A DNA stretch of 64,000 nt. Origin: Abscondita cerata (taxonomy: Eukaryota > Arthropoda > Insecta > Coleoptera > Lampyridae). Under the pieces are notes generated by a model that saw only the letters and a list, made by a program, of their open reading frames with translations, made no database searches and was not told the origin of the DNA. Made by a program: the position numbers and the translations under genes. How positions within the stretch are numbered: position 1 is the first letter of the stretch; each line of letters begins with the position of its first letter. Below, piece after piece: positions 1 through 12,466 of the stretch. Where the stretch lies: contig JALBCR010002481.1 of NCBI GenBank assembly GCA_030710515.1, positions 107,501 to 171,500 of the forward strand, in the 5' to 3' direction.

Positions 1-95
1 AGACCCTATTTATAATTCCAAAAATTTAATTAGATTTTGGGCATAATCTATCAAGCCAAAAAAAACCGTTAATCTACACAGATTTTAAATTTTTT
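1..95 (+). repeat. Dispersed repeat, truncated by window edge
   Basis: The first 95 bases closely resemble 37465-37545 in the same orientation. Both contain a stretch reading roughly CTTATTTATAATTCC, then a TTAGATTTT block and CATAATCTAT. The copy near 37.4 kb extends further upstream, so this one is cut by the window start. The family is not identified and no coding potential is visible. Confidence 0.6.
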
Positions 96-3088
96 AAATA
101 TTTAGAAAATATTCATTTTCCAAATTTTTGTTTCAGATGAAAGTTATTTATAATTGATTATGCACAACCTTTGTTTAAATTATATTTTAATTCAATAAGT
201 AATTACTGAGATATAACAATCACGTCACACTAATTATTGTAACAATATCTCTACCAATATCAATTTTTCCAAAAAAAGTTGGGGAAGGAAAGTTGTTAGA
301 AATTCTATTGTCTATAGCTTTTGTTTGAATTATTTTTTTTCTAAAACGCAATATTATTTTTGCTTAAAAAGGGTATGTAAACTTCTGCGGTAAACGCTTG
401 TTTTTATTGGTTGTAAAATAACTTTTTAAAAACGTTTTCCGTAAATACTAGAAGACGCAAATTAGTATTACTTTTAAACTTAGTGACAGTTTTTAACGTA
501 TACAGAGGAATGTTCAAAACTTTTTAAACCAAAAGTATTTATCTTTTTACCAGCGGCGTGCATAGAGGTAACGTACTTTGATATCTTAACGTGCTAGGTG
601 AGTTTTCTTAATTAAATTTTGATCATCCCTCCAAAAATAACTTTTAGGATCGTTAATTCAAGTGTAGAAAATATCTACTCGATTGTTTTGACGATATTTC
701 TGGGAAAGATGATAAACTTACACGAGAAGATTATGTCTTCCACTAGAGCATGTGATGCATAAATTGTTTATAGTTTTTTTCTGGTAGCATCTTTTGGATT
801 CCTTTTGCTTAGTATGTGATTGGTTTTAAATAACGTCATCGTCACCATCAGAGGATTGTTTCTTACTGGAGCTTTGGCACTAGCTAATACAAAGACTCAA
901 CGTACACAGTTCAGCTATACTTTGACTTTACGATATCACTAGCTTCTAACATGCTAGTATACCATCCACCTACATTTATTTTTTATTTATTTATTTTCCT
1001 ACGCTATTAATAAAATTCAATGTTTGAATTATTTTGTCACTCTTCAAACACATATTAATAAACTTTTATGTCTGAAATTTATAATTGTCTCTACCTTCGG
1101 AGGAACAATCTAATCGTTTTTTTTTTATTTGAGGTTGCGCCCCGACTTTTTCTTTATTCAAGTTGCTTTAATTTTAATTCGGACAGTAGATAGTATCCAC
1201 GATTCAACCGTTAGTAAGTTAGAATAAATTAAAAAATTAAGAGATCATCAGAAAGGTGTTGAAAAATTGACAACAATTTATTGCCCACTAATAGATCAGA
1301 TTATAGTGAGTGATTCATTTAGATAAATAAAACCAATTTTATATTATAATCTGTATATACAAAAGAACCGTTCTTTACAATTGTTTCTTAAAGATAAGTG
1401 CTTTCAAATGTTGGCTGTACTACGCGTTTGAATATTTTGGGTGGTATTTGGTCAATGACTCGAGTAATATTGGTCTCCAATGCCTCAATTGTAAATTTTG
1501 TCAAAACCACGGGCTTCATTTTTAGGTATCAAATAGTCTGTGTTCATGGCGCGATAACAATCACCATTCACAATAATATTACGGTCAGTTTCTGTTTGAA
1601 GAAATATGGACCGATTTTTCCACATGCTGTAGGCGCTGTGCCGGACTAAGTCTTTTTATTATGAAGTGTTAAACACTACAAAAAATAAAATGCCACTCAG
1701 TTGACCCGACGCATGCGCGATCTGCAATTAAATCTCCGTCATAAAATGTACCTCTAAAGTATGTATTAATATGAAAATATTCAGTTGAGAACTTGACTAT
1801 GTAAGTAAATTGCTTTACGTAAATGCAGAACCTTTCGGTTATTCTCGACTTTCTCTTTCCCCCGAATGACGGAAGCCAATTTTTTTATGGCAACTTGTCA
1901 TTAACCATCCGTGTTTCTTCTCAATTTTCTACAAATTTAGTCCCGCAACATATTCACAGGATTGCATAATATTACAATTTACAAAATTAGCTTTCAATTG
2001 ATCAGTTTATCTCATTACTTTTACCAGAAAATAAGCACAATGTTTTCAACTTCCTGTGACCCGTGAAATAAAACCTATATAAAACGCACTTTCAATTTAA
2101 TTTATTCAAATTGTAGCCCCGTAAGTTTACCTAAACTTTAAAGCTTTCAAAATGGCATGTATCTAACTGTCATTTTAAGTTATAAAAAAAGCCTTTTCAC
2201 TATAACAGTATTTCCGACCGGACTACTTTAAGTTATTTTAGTTGTAGTTATTTTTATTAATTAAATGCGATGGCTAATCGTTTCTCAACTATCAGATTCT
2301 TATTATATTATTACTTGTTTTAAACTGGGACATATTGTGTAAACATTGTCTAAAATTTAATAAAGGAAACTATTTAATTTAGTGCTAATGTTTTAAGTAG
2401 TTTTAGTTTTAGGTATTTTGTTACTTTCAAAGCATAAAATACATAGCACCTTTACTTTTCATTAATTTTTAAAACAATACTTTAATAAATGATGCATTAT
2501 GTTTATTTTTTTTATTTTCATAAAAAAATCAATCTGAGCAAAAAAAACTTAAAAAATAATTTTTGTGTAGTTTTAATTTCTAAACCATAAATTCAAATCA
2601 AATTAAAAAAAAATGAGTACCATAATATTTTTTAAGAACTACCTCTGTTAACTGAGCTTTTACGAATTATTTTTAAAAATAATCATTGTAATTGTTATTA
2701 TGAAAAGTTAGATCTTCTAATTTGGCCAGTGTTTAGATGAATTTATAACGTTTTTCCTTTCTAACTATTTTAGAATTTACTGTTAGGCCATTATCGTTAT
2801 GGTAGTTACATATTTAAGCCAGTGTTAATCTTGTTCTTCCATATCTAAGTAGACAAATAAAATTATTGGGAAATGAGAAACAAGTTATCATAATGTAGTC
2901 GAAGCCAAGCGTCTATGGTGGTAAAAATACAATTAGCATTTTTTATATTTTACATTTTCTTATTTCGCATTTTTCGATCTACCCCGTACATCATAGTTAT
3001 TTTATGTAACTAACTAGAAGTGTAATGAAGTTAGCAACAATGCGAGATTCCTTGTAAGTTAGTTACGACAGTTAGTTCTCATGTATTA
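96..3088. other. Unassigned AT-rich DNA
   Basis: I see no recognisable gene, RNA or element here. The only open frame above 80 codons (1398-1649, plus) encodes a low-complexity peptide I do not recognise, with no start context or splice pattern to support it. The stretch is AT-rich with many A and T runs and could be intergenic or eroded transposon sequence. Confidence 0.5.
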
Positions 3089-3337
3089 TCACCAACGTTT
3101 GGTCCTAGAGCTGGGGGTAAAATGAACTCCGTCATTAATTACCAAAGGTTTGATATTAAAATCGTAATACTGTAACATATGCATAATATAAAACCGCCTG
3201 TCTGCCGAGCCTAGTGTTTGCCCTTAAGTCCTATAGCTCTCAAAATTAAAAAAAAAATTTATTAGTTTACCCCATTATTACCACAAAATCAATTACGTTA
3301 AACAAATTATAAATATTAATATAACGCAAGATACAAA
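3089..3337 (+). repeat. Dispersed repeat, copy 1 (partner at 16543-16790)
   Basis: About 245 bp that match 16543-16790 in reverse complement over nearly the whole length. Shared landmarks are CCTAGAGCTGG/TCTAGAGCTAG near one end, CATATGCATAATATAAAACC in the middle, and TATTAATATAACGCAAGATA at the other end. There is no coding potential and the two copies differ by scattered substitutions and small indels. It behaves like a non-autonomous interspersed repeat of unidentified class. Confidence 0.75.
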
Positions 3338-3611
3338 TGTTTGCGAAGCCATATGATCACATTTTTGAAACAGACGACCTAAAAAGTTTTGAAAAAGCGC
3401 CTTAAATATTGTCATCAGATATCAGAATAGCTTTTTGCATACAATTAGTATATCTTTTGGCCACACATATGGTAAAAAGAAAACTTCGGCAGACGGTCGC
3501 GTTCAGAAGACAAACACGTACAAAATAAGAAAAAAAAGTTTTTGCGTTTTTCTTAAACGAGTACTTCAATGTTATCAATTCATTCTTTGTACACAACGAA
3601 TGAAAAATATA

Positions 3612-3832
3612 TACAGGGTCTTTCTGAAAGGTGTGTGTATGGCTAGCAGAGGTTTCTCTGGCTCAAAATAGACCGTTTAACACCAATTTACCTATAACCA
3701 AGAAGTGCACCATAAGGGCACCAGAGGAGGTCTGTGCACTTTAGGTTATAAGTAAGTGGTGTCAAACGGTCTATTTTGAGCCAGAGAACCCTCAAGCAAA
3801 GTCATGTACACACCTTTCAGACACACCCTGTA
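3612..3832. mobile_element. Fold-back MITE, TACAGGG ends, 221 bp
   Basis: Two arms of about 88 bp are reverse complements: 3612-3700 begins TACAGGGTCTTTCTGAAAGG and 3743-3832 ends with the inverse of it, terminating CCCTGTA. A block reading GGCTCAAAATAGACCGTTT is also present inverted. The loop is short and contains its own inverted AAGTGCAC/GTGCACTT. The flanks are TA-rich, consistent with TA target duplication as in Tc1/mariner-type elements. Non-autonomous. Confidence 0.85.
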
Positions 3833-4242
3833 TATATATTTTGAAGTATAGACGTCTGCCATAAAAAAGCAATCGCAAAACCAAAACAGACGATTTTCTA
3901 TAACCGCTTCAGGAATGTATTTAGTTCTAAATTTTTACAACGCACTTTAAACTAATGTTAAGTGTTTATTGGTAATAATTCAGTGTTTGAATACAAGAAA
4001 AACATTAAGACAGTTTCTAACTATCTCCATAATCTAAAAAGATAAATAATATAAATTTATCTACTTAACACAAAATAAAAAAATTTTAATGCCTAATAAA
4101 ACAAAATATGTGATATTCTTAAAATAAATCTATTTACATTTTGCTTATATCAAATTTAAATACCAAACTAAAATTATGTTTAATTTAAAAAACTTAAATA
4201 CATATATCTTTTATTTTAATATTACATCTTCACAAACAAATC

Positions 4243-7200
4243 TTAATCCTCTTCATCGGTTGAGTGGTGGTATGAGACATATTCGTCATCATTACCAAAT
4301 GTTGCTTGTGTTGGTGCCACTAGAATATCATGTATGTTGTTAGGAGTATGTGGACCTTCAAACCAGTTAATATGGAACTTGTTATCAACTAGAACGCAGC
4401 CGCTATTTTTGGAACTGTAAAACAATGGTTCAAGATGGGTTGCAAAATTCCATATTGAGCAATTTTGATTCAGTCTTTCAATTTTGCTTATCTGAACACT
4501 GCGGCAAGGAGGTATCAAACTGGCATCAAAGTTTTTTATTTATTCAAAAGGATATTTTCTTGATATACTTTTATACCACATTTCCTAACAAAAATGTCGA
4601 AGCGTTTCTCATTTACTTTAGTTATGTTATATTTGCCATATATTTTACAAACAAAACTTTTGACACAATCTATTTGTTCTTCAGAAATTTCTTCAGAGTA
4701 GCCAAATAAAGCAAATATTTATGCGGTTTTTTTAGACAATTTTTAACAAAGATAGATTCCTAGTTTTACCCTTTCTTGCAAACAGAAGCAGTCACTGCCT
4801 GTCAGAGCATGGTAAGCTGGTAGTGCTTTCATATACATCATTAACTGCAATAGATCGTAGAGTATTTTTCGATTTCAGTCCAACTTCTATCCAAATTTTA
4901 GATTTATTTAATATAGCTTATGCATATTACTCCAAGCTATTAAAAATATCAGTATCGGACGCACGAATAGTAACGGTTGCGTTTTCTGGTAGTTTAGAAA
5001 TGTGAAATATAGTTGTAATGTCAGCTTTGTTATGGACACAACAAAACTGAATCTCCACTTCTTGTTTAATTTGTCCTCCATCTTCATAAAACAGGTAACA
5101 TGTATCTTAATAATCTATTTGAATTGTTTTATGACCCAAAATACCAACTATATTAAATTAAATGAGACATTCCTTAAAGCTTTTAAAAGTAATCATACTT
5201 TTTGTTCTTTCCCCGTAATATTAAAGACATTGGACCTTTCCGTGCTTCCTGCACGCTTATCTTTTTTGATGTCTTTGATTGATGGATTTACAATAGAGCT
5301 TGTTTAAGACTGGGATGCGTTTTATCCCCATTAAATAAGTTAGCATAAAATCTCAGAATCCATATGGCATAGTTGTGGTGATTCCTAGAAAACATGAGTA
5401 TACAGGACGTGTATAACTTTTAATCATTTGTGCGTATACTTCTGGAAAATTCTTGGAATAATTTTATAAAATTTATATAAGTGATCCAATATTGTGCTGT
5501 TGCTTCATGTATTTCTTTTTCAATTTCTTGATAATATCTTTCGTAGCCATCCAAAATTTTAGTAAATGCTGGTGATAAGTTGGATTCTATTAATTCCTTT
5601 TTTTTAATTAGTTTTAGTTCATTAATGATATCATCTGTACATATATTATTTTTTTTAAAATATACATGAAAATGCAATATTTGAAATGCTACTGTAAACA
5701 TAAGATGAATTCTTTTGCATCGATTATAATGCGTACCAGTAAGAAAACCTTTTAACGAACCAGAAGCTTGAAACCCTAATTCACCAAGTATATATGGACC
5801 TCCTGATTATTCTATGTACTTTCCAACTGCTTTAAAAAAAGACATTTGTATATGAAAACCCCTAACTGGATAAATATGTTATTAAACTTAAGTCCTTCCT
5901 CGCTCTGAATTTGCATGGCCACCTTTGCAATAGCCGTATCATATGTCATGGATATGTAAAGCTGTTGACATTCGTGAGCTACATTTTGTGCTAAAGTTAA
6001 TGTATGGACCACAACTGAAACATTAGTGGGAGATTCAATTATTGGTTGTAAGTACCAAGTATTATGTGTTAGCAAATAATTATCACTTATTTGATTGTTC
6101 CATACTGTCCACATAGGTACTTCAGTTTCAACCAGTGCAAGTAATATTGTCTATATATTATGGAGACGTTGATGTGTCCTTTCCAAAGAGTGTTTCTACA
6201 AAACAAAATTATGGAATGATAATGCTGTGGCTAAATTTGGATTTTTTTAGTTCCATAAGGTGTGAAGAAGCTGTTTTCAAATGAAGCGTAAGTCAATTCA
6301 GTTTCCAATTCTTTTACAGTCTATTAACTTTCCGGCTTCCCGTAATTGTTTTCATCACCATACCTAACTCTATGGTCTTAATTCGACCATTAGTAACAGA
6401 GTAGATTGCATTATGACTGAGTGTTGCAACCTTAATTTTTTTCTTCTGTTCTTGTCGTCTATCAAATGGCCCACATATTAACTTTGTAAAGAAACTTCAA
6501 GTTGAAGGAGGTATATCACAATCGTCTTACAACAAAATTTGATTTGGCAGAGGTGTTTTGTTAACATTCAAAATCTCTTTGCGTAAACGAAATGCAACGG
6601 ATTCGATATTCTTTTCTAAGGTTATTACTTGACCACCTCAGAGACGTACTGCATTCACAGAATCCAACTTTTTACTGTGAATCACTGTTATACCTTTTGC
6701 TTTCGTAAAACGTATTTCATTATTATAAACTTGTTTCAATTTATCCAGTAAATGGGCACTTGTAAAACTCGAATCTGTAACTGTTCCGAAATCAAAAGCA
6801 GCAATCTCGAAAAAATACTGAAGGTATATTTGATAAATGGACAATAGAAAAAATGAGTCATTATTTTCTAAAATATTATTTTTTTATAAAATTTGGCAAT
6901 TTTTAAATGCCTGTTTGTGTTAAACTCTATTTATATGCCACTAACCGCTGTTTTTAGGTTGGTGTAGTTGTTGGAATTTTATGAAATATATAGTACGGCA
7001 TATTCTATGATAATGTATGTCTTTTGACCACAAAATCATAATCTTTAATTTTGGATAAAAGTTCTGGGTCATTTAGGGCAAGTTCATATGTCTTTACTTT
7101 ATTTGGCAAGCGCTTAGTATTATGCGTTTTTTATTTTTATATAAAAATACCTTATCGCCAAAAATACAAGTTTTCTTTAAAATAGATGCACTAGATTTTT

Positions 7201-7578
7201 TTTAAAAACCTGTTTTTGGCCTTATAGTTTTTTGAATCAATTTTGCAGATTCGTTGTCATCCATCATTGAATTGTTGCCATCTATCGTTGAATTTCCTTT
7301 GCTCATCATATCTTCAATATCGCTTGTTGTAATCATTTCAAGTTTATTTTTTTTTTGATTGCAGTACATTTTCTGTAACAGCTAGAGTGGTTGCCTAGCC
7401 ATGGAATGTGTCTATCAGCATATCTTAAATTATATTTTCTGAGGCAGCAAAAAGCTAACTGGTATCTTTTAAATGTTTGAGCATTGAATAGTTTTACATC
7501 TTCCAAAACTTCATCACCCAAATGAATACAACAATTTCTTTTTGCACCGGATGATGTGGAAGGTTTATTTGGATCCAT
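4243..7578 (-). pseudogene. Decayed gene of a multicopy invertebrate family (function unknown)
   Basis: Minus-strand coding traces run in order from a start near 7578 (MDPNKPSTSSG) to an acidic tail ending at 4243 (STDEED). The N-terminal part has a Cys/His pattern (CCIHLGDE, then HSSCYRK) suggesting a metal-binding module. Later blocks at about 6400-6560, 5812-6114 and 5420-5701 include LSHNAIYSVTNGR, NVSVVVHTLTLAQNVA, AIAKVAMQIQSEEG and AQYWITYINFIKLFQEFSR. These resemble a family I know only as uncharacterised, often multicopy proteins in insects and cnidarians, possibly transposon-derived. The blocks lie in different frames separated by stops, so the copy is dead. No catalytic residues can be named. 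The fold-back MITE at 7608 sits just upstream of the start codon. Confidence 0.55.
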
Positions 7579-7607
7579 AGCTTTAAATGAGAAAATACAT
7601 AGGTATA

Positions 7608-8006
7608 TACAAGGTGACCCAGTTATATCTAGCAATATTTAAAATTTAGATTCTACTGATCAAAACGAACAAATTTTGTTCTATAAACTTTTTTGAATTT
7701 TTCATCGATTTTGAGATATTGGCACTTAATGTTTTTTTAAGTTTTAAAAATTTCTAAAAAATTAACTTAAATTTTTTCTAGAACTACATATACCAGAAAA
7801 ATCATCGTAAATCAACTGAAAAGTAATAAAATTCTCTTTTAAATCATACTAATTGTTCAGAAATATTTAAAACTTAAAAAAACATTAAATGCCAATATCT
7901 CGAAACTGATGAAGAATTGAAAAAAGTTTATAGAACAAAAATTGTTTATTTTGAGTTGTAGAATATAAATTTTAAATATTGCTGGATAAAACTGAGTCGC
8001 CATGTA
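7608..8006. mobile_element. Fold-back MITE, ACAAGGTGACCC ends, ~400 bp
   Basis: Left arm 7608-7770 and right arm about 7850-8006 are inverted copies. The left end reads TACAAGGTGACCCAGTT; the right end, reverse-complemented, reads TACATGGCGACTCAGTT. Inner shared blocks include AATATTGGCACTTAATG-like and TTTATAGAACAAAA-like sequence. The termini belong to the same general CAGGGTGNCC type as several other palindromic elements in this window. There is no coding capacity. Confidence 0.8.
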
Positions 8007-9369
8007 TTTGTATAACTAGAGGAACAGGCATCGTATGTGTATAGGAACCAAATTGGTCGGCAAACATTATTAAAGAATTGTAATTTATAATAAGATAAAA
8101 GTCACTAAAACACAAATCTTTTTTTTTTAATAGAACCGGCTTCAAAATTCACTAAAAAATATAAAATAAATTAAAGATTGTAGAAGTCGTCCATTATTGC
8201 AATTGAGTTTTAAGTTATGAAATAAAAGGTTTTAGATTTTGAATAAAGGGGAATCGACTGACAAATCACAAGGTAATTGGTGAACATCCAGACGAATTGA
8301 GAACCTCCTCCTCTTTTAAAGTCGGTGAAAAATAGATAGTTTCCAACTTTACATGTTAATTAGAACAAAAAATATTCGGCCACATCGCTTTTGAATTGAA
8401 CAGTTTCCTCTGCCTAAATGGTGGACTACAAATAGCAACCTAACCTAACTTAACCCATCGGATACAAAGGATATACGGTGAGGTAAATATGAAAATAGGT
8501 ATAATAATTCTATTTTAACTTACGTTTCTGTATAGCACTAATAGTAAGAAACACTAACTTGAAAACCTCAAAACAAAACAACATTAGGAAATTAAACTTC
8601 AAGCGGGCTACATTTTGTTCGAGTTTAGTTTTCGTTCTCGGTCCTTTTCCACTGATTGTCACAAGTTTTATTTATTATTATTATTTATTTATCAAGCATA
8701 TAATATATTTTTTCTACTACTAGCTGTGAAGTGGACAATTATTGCGTCTCCTAGCCAACTGAGAAGTTGAATTTCTCTATTAGTGGTTAATAATTTTTTC
8801 TATTGTTGACCTAGGTTAATAATGGACAATTTCAAATTTTTTGAGAATCTAAGAATAGTTGTTTAACAAAAACGAGTGAAACATAATTTTGTATATCCAG
8901 GTGATTATCTTTAACTTATTTGCTGCTTAAAATTACCTAACACGATAAAATTATTTGAATAAAAAAATGCCATTAGTTTAAAATTCGCGCCCCATCCCAT
9001 AACCGCAAATACATAACCTGAATTTATTTATTTATTAAATATGATGGTAGAATCAGTTTTTTCAGGTTTCCCAAAGGAGATTTAACCAGGCGAGTTAAGT
9101 TACATCAAGAATTTTAAGTAAATTACAAACATTTTGTTGTAGGTGTTTTGAATGGTTAACAGAATCTGGAAGGTCCGATCTGTTGCATAAAAATCTCGAC
9201 TCTAAAAACTTAACGAGTATGTGGTGAACACTTGCCATTCCTAAATGAATTACAAGTGTCAATTTCTGAAACCCAATATTCAAATGATGCAAGGTATATT
9301 GGCGAAGCAATAAATGCCCGTTAACATCTCTAGCTATACCAAAACTACTCAAGCTTGCAGCTCAAATAC
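8007..9369. other. Unassigned AT-rich DNA
   Basis: No recognisable coding region. At about 8435-8455 there is a short run related to CCTAA (CCTAACCTAAC), two and a half units of the insect telomere motif, far too short to call telomeric. An 85-codon open frame on the minus strand (9095-9352) gives no recognisable protein. This stretch may include part of the P-like element that follows. Confidence 0.4.
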
Positions 9370-10160
9370 TCTTAGGTAAAGAAAATTACGGAGGAACATT
9401 CTTAAATTGCAACGTGAAAAGAAAGCACTTCAATTGAAGTTAACATCTCCCAACGATTACTTCCCGAAAGCAGAGCACAAATTGTGACAGCCGAAGTGGA
9501 CTTAAAAATAAACCACTAAGAAGCAGGAGATAAATAGAGGAATACAAACAATTTTCACTAAAATTATATTTTACGAGCCCCAAAATGTTAATTTTAAAGT
9601 AGGTTTTAAATTTTTGCCAGCTCAAACTGCTACGTGATCATGGTTAGAGTTATATATAAAAAGTTAAACAACCCTTGTGCTACATCTTTACAAATACGAT
9701 ATGTAAAGGTGACAAATTGAAGTCGATAGTATTAGACTGCATAGAAAAGCTACAATTACAATGCGGTGCGAATGTTAGGGCAGTAGTAAAATTTTCTAAG
9801 CCTAATTAAAAGAATATATGTATCACCTGAAAAACCAAACCTTCTCGTAAACGATAAGAAAATCTATTATTTCTACGATGTCTCCTATTTATTGAAGTCG
9901 GTGCAAAATAACTTGATTAAATACGATATAATCTTTAATAACAAAAAGCATCTTGGAAAGACATTAAAAATTTCTACATGTCAGACAAATCTAAACCGCT
10001 GCGATTGGCTCCTAAATCAACTAATTTACATATCACTCCGAATAATTTTCAGAAAATGAAGGTGAAATATGTCACACAAGTGTTTAGTGAATCAGTTGCA
10101 GTTGGTTTATCAACGTATGTAGCTTTAATGCTTTTTGATTTATTTGCATTCCTGTGCTAC
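9370..10160 (+). pseudogene. P-element / THAP9-type transposase fragment
   Basis: The plus strand carries blocks in the order expected for P-element transposases. First comes a Lys-rich coiled-coil-like piece (9370-9470), then PLRSRR and KQFSLKLYFTSPK near 9500-9580 followed by a frame-shifted FLPAQTAT. Next is the catalytic-region sequence PEKPNLLVNDKKIYYFYDV and LLKSVQNNLIKYD (9820-9930), then KPLRLAPKSTNLHITPNNFQ and KVKYVTQVFSESVA (9985-10110). Frame changes and stops separate the blocks, and both the THAP domain and the C-terminal part are missing. The assignment to P/THAP9 comes from block order and similarity recalled from the family, not from a search. Confidence 0.7.
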
Positions 10161-10225
10161 TTGATTTTTACAAGAAAAATGTTTATTTTTATTTTTCGCT
10201 TAAATTTGGCTAGTAGTAGAAAAAA

Positions 10226-10323
10226 TAGTATATACACCATGGTTGTGAAGTCCATTATTGCCTCACGTTACTGGTGCTAAGGCAATAATGACAGACTTCA
10301 CAACCTTGGTGTATAATATACTA
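10226..10323. repeat. Imperfect 98-bp hairpin
   Basis: Arms 10226-10263 and 10280-10323 are inverted copies (left starts TAGTATATACACCATGG, right ends CCTTGGTGTATAATATACTA) with three small bulges and a 16-nt loop. The stem includes GGTTGTGAAGTC. It could be a minimal fold-back element or a pre-miRNA-like structure. It lies directly after the P-like fragment and before an AT run of TATTATA repeats. Confidence 0.75.
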
Positions 10324-10586
10324 TTATTATATATTATAATATATTATAATTAATAATATATAATTAATATTCCGATCAAATTACCAACATGAATAGAGAA
10401 GAAAAAGATTTTTAATTCTTAGTAGTGGCTGGTTTTATACTGAAATCCTTGGAAAAAAGTAAGTGTATATATGTACGGTATCTATAATAAACTAGTTATG
10501 GCTGTAACTACATGTGTCTATAAACTAGTCAAGAAAACACTTTAACCACAGTACATATATATATTTTTAGTAGCTGTAATTTATTT

Positions 10587-12466
10587 ATGATTAAAATAGC
10601 ATTAATTTTTAGAAAAAGAAAACGTCAACACAGATATTGGGTTCGATCACTTTTATCGAGAAGAGTAAACGATCGTGCTGCACAATTGATGAACGATATC
10701 CAAAATGATGACATTGGATTGCATGGGGAACTACGCTCATCATTTCATAATTTTCTGAGAATGTCTTCCTCTGATTTTGAAGAGCTAATTACATTAATTG
10801 GCGGAAAAGTTGCAAAGTTAAACACAAATTTTAGAGATTCAATTTCTGTTAAGGATCGATTAGCAGTAACACTGAGGTTCCTTTCTACTGGGGACAGTTA
10901 TCAAAGCTTAATGTACTTATGTAAAATATCAGTTACTTCCATATCACGAATTATACCAGAAGTGTGTGATGCCCTAAATGAAGTTCTTAATGATTACATA
11001 AAGGTAAGCAAAAAAAAAGTATTTTATTTATTTCTGTTTAAAAAATCCAAATTAATTAATCTAACATTATCATATAAAGAAAATTAATAAGTGTTCTTTT
11101 ATTTGAAAAAAATGAAATATAATATACATGTATTCATATTTGTTTGAGTTTATCCAGTATTTTGAAAAACTGATGCAAAAGCGGTTTGTATCTTTGTATT
11201 GGATTGAATTCATTCAAAGTCTCGTTTATAGTAATTTGTTTTTCTGCTCAGACCTTGTAGTTACTGTTGAATTGCCAGATAAATTAGTAACCCATGACGA
11301 TGGGGAAGGTGAAGGCACTAGAGAAAAAAATTGTACATTGCTTTGTGGAAGGTGGCATCTGCGAGCATCAAACAATATATTTGTAATCTGCTGTTGCACG
11401 GAAATCTTCGAGAAATCTGTTTCTAAGCTTCTAATATTATGAGCTACCATTTCACCAAATACATCATACTTCATCACGCTTCTCTTCTTTTATACATAGA
11501 TTTCATCATATTAAATACCTGTGTGCTTTTATTGTCCTGCTCCATATTTATATTGCTTTTCTTTTTGGTTTTTATTTTTGTTGTTCTAAACTCCAATGGT
11601 GTAGCGAAGTTAGGTTTTTCAACTTCGGATCTTTCACCTTCACTTTCGAGGTCACTTAGAATGTCAACGGAATTTTGGGTCTCCGGTTGAGGGTCTTCAT
11701 CTGAAGATTCACTTTCCTAAAAAATAAATAACTTGTATAATTTTATGCTAATCTGCTTAAAGGTTACTTAAATTATAATTTATTTTAGGTGCCCAACAAC
11801 TCAGTTCAGTAGCAAAAGTTGGCAAATGATTATAACACAAGATGGAACTTCCCAATGTGCGTGGGAAGATTGGATGGGAAGCATGTTGTCATACACTCAC
11901 CCAAATATAGCGGAAGCAAATATTTTAACTATAAGGGCACATTTAGCATTGTTCTTTTTGCTGTAGTCGATGCGAACTACAATTTGACCTATGTGTACAT
12001 TGGTTGTCAAGGGCGTATATCAGATGGGGGAGTTTTTAAAAATACCGCCTTCGGCAAATCCTTGAGCAAAGAAATGCTTAGTCTGCCTCAAAACACATCC
12101 CTTCCAAAAAGGCAAAAATCAGTACCATTTGTTTTTTTAGCCGACGATGCTTTTCTGTTATCACCAAATATAATGAAACCGTACTCTGGACACCACGAAC
12201 GCGGATCTATGCAACGCATTTTTATTTGCCGTTTGAGCCGAGCAAGAAGGGTGGTCGAAAATGTGTTTGGTATACTGGCATCTGTATTTCGTATTTTCCG
12301 AAAACCTTTACTACTAGAACCATCAAAAGTAGAAAAAATTGTGCAAACTTGTGTTTTATTACACAATTACTTGCGCCGAAATGCTGAATCAAAAAATAAT
12401 TATACACTACCGGGATCATTTGATATAGAAGATGTAGATTCGGGAACTATTAGAAATGGATCATGA
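10587..12466 (+). pseudogene. PIF/Harbinger transposase (HARBI1-like), two exons
   Basis: Exon 1 (10587-11003) gives an N-terminal helical region with RYWVRSLLSRR and a DFEELITLIG segment, and ends at a good donor AAG/GTAAGC. The intron runs 11004-11788, ending TTATTTTAG. Exon 2 (11789-12466) holds the DDE_Tnp_4 core: GRLDGKHVV (first Asp), GCQGRISDGGVF (second Asp), ADDAFLL, and RLSRARRVVENVFG (Glu). One in-frame TAG at 11810-11812, just inside exon 2, breaks the frame; otherwise the core is remarkably intact. In the family this nuclear protein cuts and pastes the element together with its Myb-like partner. The phase-0 junction joins IK to VPN. Confidence 0.88.

Noticed and set aside
1398..1649. 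83-codon open frame
   Set aside because: No recognisable domain, no splice or start support, and chance frames of this size are expected in 64 kb of both strands.
8430..8460. CCTAACCTAAC, insect telomere-like motif
   Set aside because: Only about two and a half units, no array, and surrounded by unrelated AT-rich sequence.
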